64,000 nucleotides of DNA. Source: Nitrobacter hamburgensis X14. GTDB lineage: Bacteria > Pseudomonadota > Alphaproteobacteria > Rhizobiales > Xanthobacteraceae. This document shows positions 7,736-14,287 of this stretch, piece by piece (position 1 is the stretch's first letter; each line of letters opens with the position of its first letter). Where the stretch lies: the NCBI RefSeq assembly GCF_000013885.1, contig NC_007964.1, forward strand, positions 1,412,001 to 1,476,000, in the 5' to 3' direction. The position numbers were made by a program, and so were the translations under genes. The notes beneath the pieces were generated by a model. The model made no database searches, was not told the DNA's origin, and worked only from the letters and a program-made list of their open reading frames with translations.

Positions 7736-8461
7736 ATGAACACGCCCCGGAAGGATATCCATAACTCCGATGTGCCGAGGCTCTGTCAGAGCTGTGATGT
7801 ACGGCACAAGGGTATGTGCGGCGCGCTCAACGCCAACGAATTAGTGGATTTCGCCAAACTCACGCGTGTCGCGAAGGTATCCGCCGGCGACGTTCTCTTG
7901 CAGGAGCAGGGGCCGATCAGGTCCTATGCCAATGTCATGCGCGGCGTGCTCAAGCTGACCAAGACTATAGCCGATGGTCGCCAACAAATCGTCGGACTTC
8001 AATTCGCGCCCGATTTCGTCGGACGACTTCATCAAGATGAGAGCCCTGTCCGGGTCGAAGCCTGTTCGGATGTTGAGGTCTGCAGCATAACCAGGAACGC
8101 GCTGCGGAAGATGCTCGAAGAAAATCCGGCCCTCGAAGCGAAACTGCTGCACCAAGCCTTGCGTGAGGTCGATCAGGGTCGCGAGTGGATGCTGGCGCTT
8201 GGACGAAAGACGGCACACGAAAAGGTAGCGAGCTTTCTTATGATGATGGTTCGGCAGATCGATCCATTTGCAGGGGGCAACGTCGCTACGGCTTTCGATC
8301 TTCCGCTTACGCGCACCGAAATTGGCGACTTTCTCGGCTTGACGATTGGAACCGTTTCGCGCGAGCTCACGCGGCTGCGGCGAGTCGGAGTGATTCAGAT
8401 TTCCTCGCACCGCCACATCGACATTCTGAATCTCGAGGCGCTTCGCCAATGCGCCGGCTAA
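7736..8461 (+). CDS. oxygen-sensing Crp/Fnr-family regulator (FnrN/AadR type)
   Basis: A 241-residue transcription factor. The N-terminus has C17-x2-C20-x7-C28 and there is a fourth candidate ligand at C116 (with C110 nearby), the layout of [4Fe-4S] FnrN/FnrL proteins, so activity should be lost in oxygen. A cyclic-nucleotide-binding-like beta roll covers about residues 35-140, a dimerisation helix follows, and a winged helix ends the protein (LPLTRTEIGDFLGLTIGTVS, then RELTRLRRVGVIQI). Normal FNR recognition helices read ETxSR; here Gly205 occupies the Glu position while Ser208 and Arg209 are kept, so DNA preference may differ from TTGAT-N4-ATCAA. It may regulate the FNR-like boxes at 1897 and 8790. 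Confidence 0.9.
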   Translation: MNTPRKDIHNSDVPRLCQSCDVRHKGMCGALNANELVDFAKLTRVAKVSAGDVLLQEQGPIRSYANVMRGVLKLTKTIADGRQQIVGLQFAPDFVGRLHQDESPVRVEACSDVEVCSITRNALRKMLEENPALEAKLLHQALREVDQGREWMLALGRKTAHEKVASFLMMMVRQIDPFAGGNVATAFDLPLTRTEIGDFLGLTIGTVSRELTRLRRVGVIQISSHRHIDILNLEALRQCAG

Positions 8462-8660
8462 GCGGAACGGTCCTCACGCCGGGAGCCCTGCATGGCGCGC
8501 CATAACCCGGCCTTGGCCTCGTGAAGAAGCAATAGTCGAAACGACGGCCGGTTTATCGCCCGCATCAGTTTCTATCGACAAGTTCATGGCCCGCGTCGCC
8601 GCCGATCAGTGAGCCGCGGTCGACAAAACCGGACGGTTCAAGGCGAAGCGAGCTGCAGCC
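8462..8660. other. intergenic tail after the Crp/Fnr gene
   Basis: No gene is recognised. Open frames here run through the hairpin at 8670-8695 and have no family resemblance. Confidence 0.4.
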
Positions 8661-8695
8661 AAAAAGAAAGGCCCGACGCCGTGAAGCGTCGGGCC
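8661..8695 (-). terminator. Rho-independent terminator of a short minus-strand transcript
   Basis: Read on the minus strand, GGCCCGACGC and GCGTCGGGCC form a perfect 10-bp stem with a six-base loop, directly followed by CTTTCTTTTT-type pyrimidines. It begins only four bases after the stop codon of the 21-residue ORF and ends no other gene. Confidence 0.75.
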
Positions 8696-8698
8696 GAG

Positions 8699-8764
8699 TC
8701 AGAGGAGGAACGGACCCACGGCGGGTCCGGATGTCGCCGGAGTCTCCACCGGCAGTTCGCTCAT
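8699..8764 (-). CDS. candidate 21-residue small protein or leader peptide
   Basis: ATG at 8764 begins MSELPVET and the product ends GPFLL; it is rich in Pro, Thr, Ser and small residues, with no Cys and no membrane segment. AGAAGG lies eight bases before the ATG, a -10-like TATACA lies at 8782-8787, an FNR-like box at 8790-8803, and a strong terminator starts right after the stop. Such a complete, compact transcription unit of about 110 bases is hard to explain by chance. It could be a real microprotein, a precursor peptide, or a small RNA that merely contains an ORF. I recognise no family. The operator lies too near the start for ordinary FNR activation, so repression fits better. Confidence 0.5.
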   Translation of the reverse strand: MSELPVETPATSGPAVGPFLL

Positions 8765-8789
8765 TTAACATACCTTCTATTTGTATAAT

Positions 8790-8803
8790 TTGTTCTAGAT
8801 CAA
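8790..8803 (-). promoter_or_regulatory. FNR/FixK-like operator, one mismatch
   Basis: Read on the minus strand the site is TTGATCTAGAACAA, one base from the TTGAT-N4-ATCAA consensus. It sits a few bases upstream of the -10-like element of the 21-residue ORF, and about 200 bases before the plus-strand small membrane protein gene. The first arrangement suggests repression; control of the second is also possible. Confidence 0.6.
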
Positions 8804-9003
8804 TAAGGCGTTGTGCTCACTCCATCACCAAGTCGATCTCCCAGCGTCAGCAAAACCGCAGCGCATAGTTGCGAAGAGATATCCATTCCTGACGCCGCAG
8901 AGCATCCTGTGTGAGAGAATAACGGCGTCTTTGCGCTAGATGAAAAACATGCGTGTGAGTTGAATGTATTCTTGGCCCGTCGAAATCAAAAAGGGAGATC
9001 GGC

Positions 9004-9126
9004 ATGCCAACCGAATCAATCATTGTGATCGCGTTTGTTACCGGCGTCATAACCATATTCTCTCTAGCGATAGCTTATGGTCAGCGTCAGACCACAGCTT
9101 ACCACCGCGAACACCCGCAAAGGTAA
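9004..9126 (+). CDS. 40-residue single-span membrane protein
   Basis: Starts MPTESIIVIAFVTGVITIFS and continues LAIAYGQRQT before a short hydrophilic tail rich in His, Arg and Gln. One transmembrane helix spans about residues 5-25, with an arginine just after it. GGGAG lies at a normal distance before the ATG. Tiny proteins of this pattern (xxTESIxxI, one helix, AYGxRQT) recur in Bradyrhizobium-type genomes, usually without a function. The next gene encodes an oxidase subunit IV-like protein, so a link with a respiratory complex is possible but unproven. Confidence 0.65.
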   Translation: MPTESIIVIAFVTGVITIFSLAIAYGQRQTTAYHREHPQR

Positions 9127-9230
9127 GCTCGCAGAACTGCATGAATTGGCGGCGATCGCGGGCAGCTATATCGGTCTCACCGGTCGTCGTTGTGAGAGAT
9201 ACAAGATCAACCGTACTTGGGAAACGCGAC

Positions 9231-9383
9231 ATGTCTGATCATGGCGAATTGTTATACTCGACCGCGGAAGGAATGGATTATCCAGCGCATGAGACAACGT
9301 ATAAGTCCTTCATCAAAATCGGGACGATCGGTGCTGGGATCGCCGTCACCGTTATCGCTTTGATGGCGATTTTCCTTACCTGA
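9231..9383 (+). CDS. aa3-type cytochrome c oxidase subunit IV-like protein
   Basis: A 50-residue protein, MSDHGELLYSTAEGMDYPAH followed by ETTYKSFIKI and a C-terminal helix ending in ALMAIFLT. The hydrophilic N-terminus with the D-x-PAHE-x-x-Y-x-x-F motif and one transmembrane segment matches the bacterial aa3-type oxidase subunit IV family (about 50 residues). It is the fourth, non-catalytic subunit of heme-copper oxidase in the inner membrane. No coxA, coxB or coxC is nearby, so the gene is an orphan, perhaps an extra copy. It follows the 40-residue membrane protein gene by about 100 bases, and a strong terminator comes after. Confidence 0.75.
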   Translation: MSDHGELLYSTAEGMDYPAHETTYKSFIKIGTIGAGIAVTVIALMAIFLT

Positions 9384-9422
9384 TTGTCCGGCCTTCGTTC
9401 CTAATTTTCGTTTGCACTACTC

Positions 9423-9460
9423 AGCCCGTCTCTGAGGTACCTCAGAGACGGGCTTTTTTC
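9423..9460 (+). terminator. Rho-independent terminator
   Basis: AGCCCGTCTCTGAG pairs perfectly with CTCAGAGACGGGCT over 14 bp with a GTAC loop, followed by TTTTTC. It ends the oxidase subunit IV-like transcript. Confidence 0.9.
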
Positions 9461-9559
9461 TGTCGGGAGCTCGCGAAAGAACATTCTTTGCAGCCTAAAA
9501 GTGCGCGCAGGTGGTATTGTCGCGAACATAGCGGCGCGGCGCTAATCAACGCCGCGCGG

Positions 9560-9742
9560 CTAACTGCTAGGCGTCGTTTTGAAGCGTCCAACCAAGCGCT
9601 CGCCGTCCCACAATTCCACGTTACGGGCGCCGACTATCTTCTTTGCAGATTCGACTGCCTGAGCGTCATCTGCGCTCACTATAAGCGTGTCGCTCTGGAT
9701 ATGACCTTTGTCGTTGAGGATGTACACTCGATAATCAGTCAC
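9560..9742 (-). CDS. hypothetical 60-residue protein (copy 1)
   Basis: Starting at GTG (9742) the product reads VTDYRVYILNDKGHIQSDTL, continues with DDAQAVESAKKIVGARNVEL and ends WDGERLVGRFKTTPSS. A ribosome-site-like GGAGACAGGA precedes the GTG; a longer frame from 9802 adds an unlikely basic N-terminus. This is a small beta-alpha-beta-type protein of the sort common and unannotated in Bradyrhizobium relatives (xYRxYxxxxxGHI...LWxGxRLVGR). Function unknown. It lies inside the duplicated unit and just before the left end of the IS3 fragment, so it is host DNA next to an insertion site. Confidence 0.6.
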   Translation of the reverse strand: MTDYRVYILNDKGHIQSDTLIVSADDAQAVESAKKIVGARNVELWDGERLVGRFKTTPSS

Positions 9743-9886
9743 GTTGTCCTGTCTCCAGATTTCACCAGCGCCTACGAGCGGGGCGGAGGCGCGACTTCTC
9801 ATTGTTCGCCGTCAGGGCCCCTGAGACCAATTGAGGGACTTCACGGAGGGAGGATTTCTGGTTCATCATAGCCGCAAGGAGCGCCG

Positions 9887-10048
9887 ATGAAACAGAAATC
9901 CGGGCCGGACAAAGCGCCGGCAGAACAAGTGCTGAAGGACATCCGGCGTCAGACACGCCGGCAGTACTCGGCGGAAGAGAAGATCCGTATCGTGTTGGAA
10001 GGGCTGCGCGGCGAGGAGAACATCTCCGACATAGCGGCGCGGCGCTAA
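9887..10048 (+). pseudogene. truncated IS3-type orfA (duplicate, 53 codons)
   Basis: The first copy of the IS orfA start (MKQKSGPDKAPAEQVLKDIR...) is cut at the duplication junction after GEENIS and then reads DIAARR and a stop. It contains only the start of the helix-turn-helix and cannot function. Confidence 0.85.
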
Positions 10049-10062
10049 TCAACGCCGCGCGG

Positions 10063-10245
10063 CTAACTGCTAGGCGTCGTTTTGAAGCGTCCAACCAAGC
10101 GCTCGCCGTCCCACAATTCCACGTTACGGGCGCCGACTATCTTCTTTGCAGATTCGACTGCCTGAGCGTCATCTGCGCTCACTATAAGCGTGTCGCTCTG
10201 GATATGACCTTTGTCGTTGAGGATGTACACTCGATAATCAGTCAC
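10063..10245 (-). CDS. hypothetical 60-residue protein (copy 2)
   Basis: Identical to the protein at 9560-9742 because it lies in the second duplicated unit. The GTG start and ribosome-site-like context are the same. Function unknown; dosage may be doubled if both copies are expressed. Confidence 0.6.
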   Translation of the reverse strand: MTDYRVYILNDKGHIQSDTLIVSADDAQAVESAKKIVGARNVELWDGERLVGRFKTTPSS

Positions 10246-10324
10246 GTTGTCCTGTCTCCAGATTTCACCAGCGCCTACGAGCGGGGCGGAGGCGCGACTT
10301 CTCATTGTTCGCCGTCAGGGCCCC

Positions 10325-11135
10325 TGAGACCAATTGAGGGACTTCACGGAGGGAGGATTTCTGGTTCATCATAGCCGCAAGGAGCGCCGATGAAACAGAA
10401 ATCCGGGCCGGACAAAGCGCCGGCAGAACAAGTGCTGAAGGACATCCGGCGTCAGACACGCCGGCAGTACTCGGCGGAAGAGAAGATCCGTATCGTGTTG
10501 GAAGGGCTGCGCGGCGAGGAGAACATCTCCGAGCTGTGCCGCCGCGAGGGCATAGCCGCCTCGATGTATTACGGCTGGTCGAAGGAGTTCCTGGAAGCCG
10601 GCAAGCGCCGTCTGGCGGGAGACACCGCCCGTGCTGCCACGTCCGGCGAGGTGAAGGACCTTCGTCGCGAGGCCACCGCCCTCAAGGAGGTCGTGGCCGA
10701 TCTCACCCTGGAGAATCGCCTGCTCAAAAAAAGTCTGAACGGGTCCTATCGGTGAATGCTTCGCATTCCCCTGCCGGGTGAGAGATGGGGAGGACGAGGC
10801 ATGAGGTACCCTGCGTCCGAGAAAGCCGAGATCATCGAGCTGGTCGAGCAATCGCATCTACCGGCCAAGCGCACGCTGGACAAGCCTGGTGTCCCCCGGG
10901 CCACGTTTTATCGCTGGTACGATCGCTACCGCGCGGGCGGCATTGAGGCGTTGGCCGATCATCGGTCGAGGCCGGACCGGGTCTGGAATCGCATCCCCGA
11001 CGATGTGCGCCGTCAGATCCTCGACCTGGCGCTGGAGATTTCCGAGCGGTCGCCGCGGGCGTTGGCGGTTCGCTTCACCGATGAGAGAAAGTACTTCGTC
11101 TCCGAGGCTTCGGTCTATCGGCTGCTGAAGGCGCA
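10325..11135 (+). mobile_element. IS3-family element, 3'-truncated
   Basis: The fragment carries an intact orfA and the first 112 codons of orfB. The left end is placed at TGAGACC (10325), the corresponding point in the first duplicated unit being 9822; this border is approximate. The right part, with the DDE catalytic core and right inverted repeat, is lost at about 11135, where unrelated sequence (DUF4268 gene remnant) begins. Confidence 0.7.
10390..10755 (+). CDS. IS3-family transposase OrfA
   Basis: A 121-residue DNA-binding protein. RRQYSAEEKIRIVLEGLRGE and ISELCRREGIAASMYYGWSK form the helix-turn-helix that binds IS ends, and the C-terminus (EVKDLRREATALKEVVADLT, then LENRLLKKSL) is the usual leucine-zipper coiled coil. 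Length and layout are normal for OrfA. Its partner OrfB is truncated, so transposition from this copy is not expected, although OrfA could still act on other copies. AAGGAG lies before the ATG. Confidence 0.9.
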   Translation: MKQKSGPDKAPAEQVLKDIRRQTRRQYSAEEKIRIVLEGLRGEENISELCRREGIAASMYYGWSKEFLEAGKRRLAGDTARAATSGEVKDLRREATALKEVVADLTLENRLLKKSLNGSYR

Positions 11136-11172
11136 TGTTCGATCGCTTGTCGTTGATCGAAGAGTCGTTTGA
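10801..11172 (+). pseudogene. truncated IS3-family transposase OrfB
   Basis: Starts MRYPASEKAEIIELVEQSHL with a GGGAGGACGAGG site upstream and reads through the N-terminal HTH (PRATFYRWYDRYRAGGIEAL, ADHRSRPDRVWNRIPDDVRR) to YRLLKAH. From about 11135 the frame continues into foreign sequence for a dozen codons and stops. The rve/DDE integrase core is entirely absent. The break point is shared with the DUF4268 remnant on the other strand. Confidence 0.85.
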
Positions 11173-11613
11173 AAATATCCTCATTTTCGGCCGCCCGCCC
11201 ACTGCCGCGACCGATCCAAATCTCTACCCTCGCTTCGTGTTCGAGCACTACGTAGTTCAAATTGATGCCGGTGATGTCGGTCGGTCCACCGATCAAGTTA
11301 TCCTTTGTAGGAGAGCGGCCCGCGTGCAGTTGGGTTTTCTTGCTGGCGAACTCCAACAGACCTTCCCAAAACTTTAGGCGTTCAACGAATCGAGCGTGAG
11401 ATTTTTCTTTTTCTTCCGCCACTATTTTTGTTTCAGGACTTGGACCAACAATCAACGTCAGCAGCGGAGCAACGTCGGAGTTCCCGATCTTGAACGCTTC
11501 GATCTTGACCAAATAAAAATCAGCAGAAGATGACTGGTTCAGCCATGCAATTGCGTTTACGTGCTCAACTCGTTTCTCGGCGATCCAAACGGCAGTCTCA
11601 AATAGGTGAGCAC
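11136..11613 (-). pseudogene. DUF4268 protein fragment
   Basis: The minus strand encodes HLFETAVWIAEKRVEHVNAI, AWLNQSSSADFYLVKIEAF, then KFWEGLLEFASKKTQLHAGR and NYVVLEHEARVEIWIGRGS. This matches the C-terminal part of DUF4268 proteins, often associated with restriction-like or DNA-repair islands. The upstream side ends at the IS5-type element (about 11619) and the downstream side at the IS3 fragment (about 11135), so both termini are missing. The fragment shows that a larger accessory gene once stood here. Confidence 0.65.
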
Positions 11614-11622
11614 TTTACCTAG

Positions 11623-12910
11623 CAGGCTGTTGAAGAAGTGTCCGGTCTGGCTTTCGGGATGGCTTGATCGCCGTTGTGATAGGCGAAAGTGATCTGGATC
11701 GAGCCGCCGTCGAGCAGTTTGGCGTGGCCGTGGGACGGCGGGTCATGCTGGCACCGCCATGCGCTTCGGCAGTCGCACCAGATTGTAAGCGGCGGCTGCG
11801 AAGGTGAAGGCCTATCCGACGCGGTCGCGGCCGCGGAAGCGGGTCTTGTCCTGGCTGGCGACCGTCTTGATCCAGCCGAAGGCTTCCTCAATGCGCTTGC
11901 GGATACGCTGGCTGACGGCATAGCCGCTGTGCCGCATTGTGCGTCCGTCGATCGCCGAGCTCCGGCCGCTCGTGTTCTGCGCCACGTGCGGCGTCACCTT
12001 CATCGCGCGCAGCTCGTTGACGAAGCCCTCCGTGCCATAGGCCTTATCAGCGCCAAGTGTGATGGCCAGGGGCCGGTCGGCGCGAGGTTCGATCATGTGC
12101 AACGCCGCCACCCGCTCGGCATGTCCGTCGGCCAGCGTCAGGCAGGCGTCGACCAACAGGCCGTGGCGGTTCTCCATCAGCCCATGACCCATGAAGCACA
12201 GCTTCGCCTCCTTGCCCTTGCCCTTCTTGTAGAGCCTTGCGTCCGGATCGGTGGTTGAGGCAGGCGTGTCGTTAGTCCGCGTCTGGCCGTGGAAGTCGGC
12301 TTCGGCATTGCGCCCGGCGCCGCCGGCCGGCGGCTCGCCAGAGCCGTCCTTCGGTTTGACGCTCTTCATCGAAGCCCAGGCCTCGATCAGCGTGCCGTCG
12401 ACCGAGAAGTGATCGCTCGACAGCAGCTTCTTCACCTTGGGCTGGGCCAGCACCGCACTCAGGAACTTTGCCGCGATGTCAACCTCAAGCAGCCGGTCGC
12501 GGTTCTTCGAGAACACCGAATGGTCCCAGGCCGGATCGTCGACGCCGATGCCCACGAACCAGCGGAACAGAAGGTCGTATTCCAGCCGCTCCATAAGCAA
12601 CCGCTCCGAGCGGATCGAGTAGAACGCCTGCAAGAGCATCGCCCTGAGCAACTTCTCGGGTGGGATCGACGGCCGCCCGATCGGCGAATACAGCGCCGCG
12701 AACTCCCGCTCGAAAGCGACAAGCGCTTCGTTCACCATGACCCGGATGGCGCGAAGCGGGTGATCGCGTCGAACCCGCGCCTCCAGATCAACGTAGCTGA
12801 ACAACTCGCCAGTCAGACTGTCACCACCGCGCACTCATCATCTCCAAATCGCATCGGAGCCAATGAATCATGCTTACAGCTCGGCCACGACTGGCTTTTT
12901 CAACAGCCTG
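11623..12910 (-). mobile_element. IS5-family insertion sequence, inactivated
   Basis: The ends are inverted repeats CAGGCTGTTGAAGAAG (left) and CAGGCTGTTGAAAAAG (right, read inward), one mismatch. The flanks are CTAG (left) and CTAA (right), fitting the CTAR target of IS5-like elements. One transposase gene lies on the minus strand with an amber codon. The flanking genes differ on the two sides (DUF4268 remnant and integrase remnant), so the element was probably also a recombination point. Confidence 0.8.
11743..12834 (-). pseudogene. IS5-family transposase with internal amber codon
   Basis: The reading frame is intact from MRGGDSLTGELFSYVDLEAR to GRDRVG, where TAG (11812-11814) replaces the Trp codon expected before AFTFAAAAYNLVRLPKRM; after it 22 more codons run to the natural stop at 11743. 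The protein contains DUF772 (PLRAIRVMVNEAL, then RPSIPPEKLLRAMLLQAF) and the DDE domain (FSVDGTLIEAWASMKS, LGADKAYGTEGFV, RIEEAFGWIKTV). All DDE residues precede the stop, so a shortened 340-residue product lacking the C-terminal strand could still form. Confidence 0.85.
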
Positions 12911-12913
12911 CTA

Positions 12914-13348
12914 AGCGACCATCGCCGCTGTTGTTCCGGGGCGGACTTCATCGCGTTGACCTTGTCGCGGTAATAGCGGTCAAGCACCAACCCGACCAAC
13001 TCATCCCGCCGCCGGCCTTCGCGTTCCTCCGCCTCGATCCGCGCCAACTCCGCCTTACGGACGGCGCGCTTTCGGTCTGCGGGGTCTGTGCCATCGAAGC
13101 GGAGGCGCATTGCGTCGTTTGCCGCCACACGAGCTTTCTTTAAGGAGAGAGTCCCCGGACCCGCTGCCGGACCAAAGCGTGATCTTCACGCGTGTGCCAT
13201 CAGAACGTTCGTATCTGTGACCCCAACTTTTTGCGCCGGGCGGCTGAACAACCAGTCTGAGTCCCAGCTGCCCCAAATCCGCAATCTCGTATCGCGAAGA
13301 GCGTGCGGTAGCCTTCGCAACCGCTGGCGCTGTGAGCTTATCAGGCAT
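12914..13348 (-). pseudogene. tyrosine integrase N-terminal remnant
   Basis: Starts MPDKLTAPAVAKATARSSRY and continues EIADLGQLGLRLVVQPPGAK, the Arm-DNA-binding (DUF4102) domain of P4-like integrases. A frameshift near 13140 moves the sequence to ARVAANDAMRLRF, then RKAELARIEAEEREGRRRDE and LVGLVLDRYYRDKVNAMKSA. The gene ends abruptly at the IS5-type element; the catalytic Arg-His-Arg-Tyr domain is gone. Such integrases mobilise genomic islands, so the DUF4268 and IS remnants probably derive from an eroded island. Confidence 0.75.
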
Positions 13349-13470
13349 CTTGAGCCAGACCGGCTTACTTTCCATCGCCGCCGGAGGTGTGCGCACCGGC
13401 CACTTTGTTGGCCAGCTGACATTCCCCGGCGGCGAGATCGAATTCACGAAGCGGCCAAACCGCAGACTTG

Positions 13471-13581
13471 CGCGTATCCTGCAAAAGTGAACGCCGGTTT
13501 TGCGATCAGAATGCGCGCAAGTTATTGATTGAGAGCATTTCCTTCACGCTAACCGGATTCCACTTAGCCGGAAAATGCTTC
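13471..13581 (-). repeat. dispersed intergenic repeat, family 3 (copy a)
   Basis: About 110 bases that recur on the other strand at 59536-59641. Shared blocks include GGCTAAGTGGAATCCGGTTA, ATGCTCTC and ACTTGCGCG, then TTCTGATCGCAAA. It ends at the stop codon of the CsbD gene. Confidence 0.7.
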
Positions 13582-13826
13582 TAATACCCCGCCCAGCGAG
13601 GCGGTTCGTTTGACTTGTCAGGCCAAGTCTGAGCCTTCGTATACCACTGGTCGACTTCTTTTTTTGCGTAGTCGTTCCCATACCCGTAGCGCTGCTGCAG
13701 CTTCTTTTCGAGTTGCTCACGCTTACCAGAGATCTCCCAGAGGTCATCGAAAGTGAACTTACCCCACTGATCTCTCACCTTGTACTTGACTTGATCCCAA
13801 TTTTCTTCAATTCGGTTCCAGTCCAT
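13581..13826 (-). CDS. CsbD-family stress-response protein
   Basis: An 81-residue, highly charged soluble protein starting MDWNRIEENWDQVKYKVRDQ, followed by WGKFTFDDLWEISGKREQLE. This is the CsbD signature (W-x-x-I-E-x-x-W-x-x-x-K-x-x-x-x-x-x-W-G-K-L/F). A tail with QRYGYGNDYAKKEVDQWYTK extends the family core of about 60 residues. GGAGGG lies before the ATG. CsbD proteins are induced by general stress; the molecular function is unknown. It lies alone beside the mobile-element remnants. Confidence 0.85.
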   Translation of the reverse strand: MDWNRIEENWDQVKYKVRDQWGKFTFDDLWEISGKREQLEKKLQQRYGYGNDYAKKEVDQWYTKAQTWPDKSNEPPRWAGY

Positions 13827-14287
13827 TGCTAACCCTCCTTCAATCGTTTCGAGCGACGGAGACTAACAAGGCCGATGATCGGGCTTTGTTCTGGTTTTGC
13901 CGCCATGACAAATGGTCGCACCCGTGAGAAAACGACAGTTCCGCGGTAAAGACGCCTCGTCTGCGGAACCGGTGATTGCTGGGGCGCCAAATTATGGGCA
14001 CGACACGCGCTCGCCAGAGCCTGTGCTCCGGCATTTGTACGATGAGGGGTGACATTCCCCCGGGGCTGGCAGAGAAGGTTGCGTGAGTCCGCGGTGCACA
14101 GGAAAGCGGGACGTAGCCGACCCCGGCAAATTTATGGGTTCATGTCCCAGAGCTATTCCGGCTTTGATGGACTCAAAGCCGCGCTCCAGCTTTTTGTTTT
14201 GACGCGCTTTCTTGACGCGAACCGTTACCCATCCTCTGGTCAAGCCCGAGGACACGCTTCGCTCGAAAACGCTATAGGAGTCATTGC
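13827..14287. other. intergenic region with a dispersed repeat
   Basis: No gene recognised. The right half (14147-14277) is a copy of repeat family 2; nothing identifiable in the left half. Confidence 0.5.
14147..14277 (-). repeat. dispersed intergenic repeat, family 2 (copy a)
   Basis: Read on the minus strand: GCGTTTTCGAGCGAAGCG, then GTTCGCGTCAAGAAAGCGCG, then a hairpin GGCTTTGA/TCAAAGCC. Related copies lie at 32096-32220 and 38441-38547 on the plus strand. Confidence 0.75.

Larger units (their letters stand above)
9526..10531. repeat. exact 503-bp tandem duplication
   Basis: Bases 9526-10028 are repeated directly at 10029-10531 with no difference seen by eye. Each unit holds a small minus-strand gene and the left end plus first 47 codons of an IS3-type orfA. 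The junction shares only about one base, so it did not arise through long flanking homology. Identity implies a recent event, or possibly an assembly artefact. Confidence 0.9.

Noticed and set aside
8565..8771. 69-codon minus-strand ORF covering the 21-codon ORF
   Set aside because: It reads through the strong terminator at 8670-8695 and has an Arg-rich, unfamiliar sequence.
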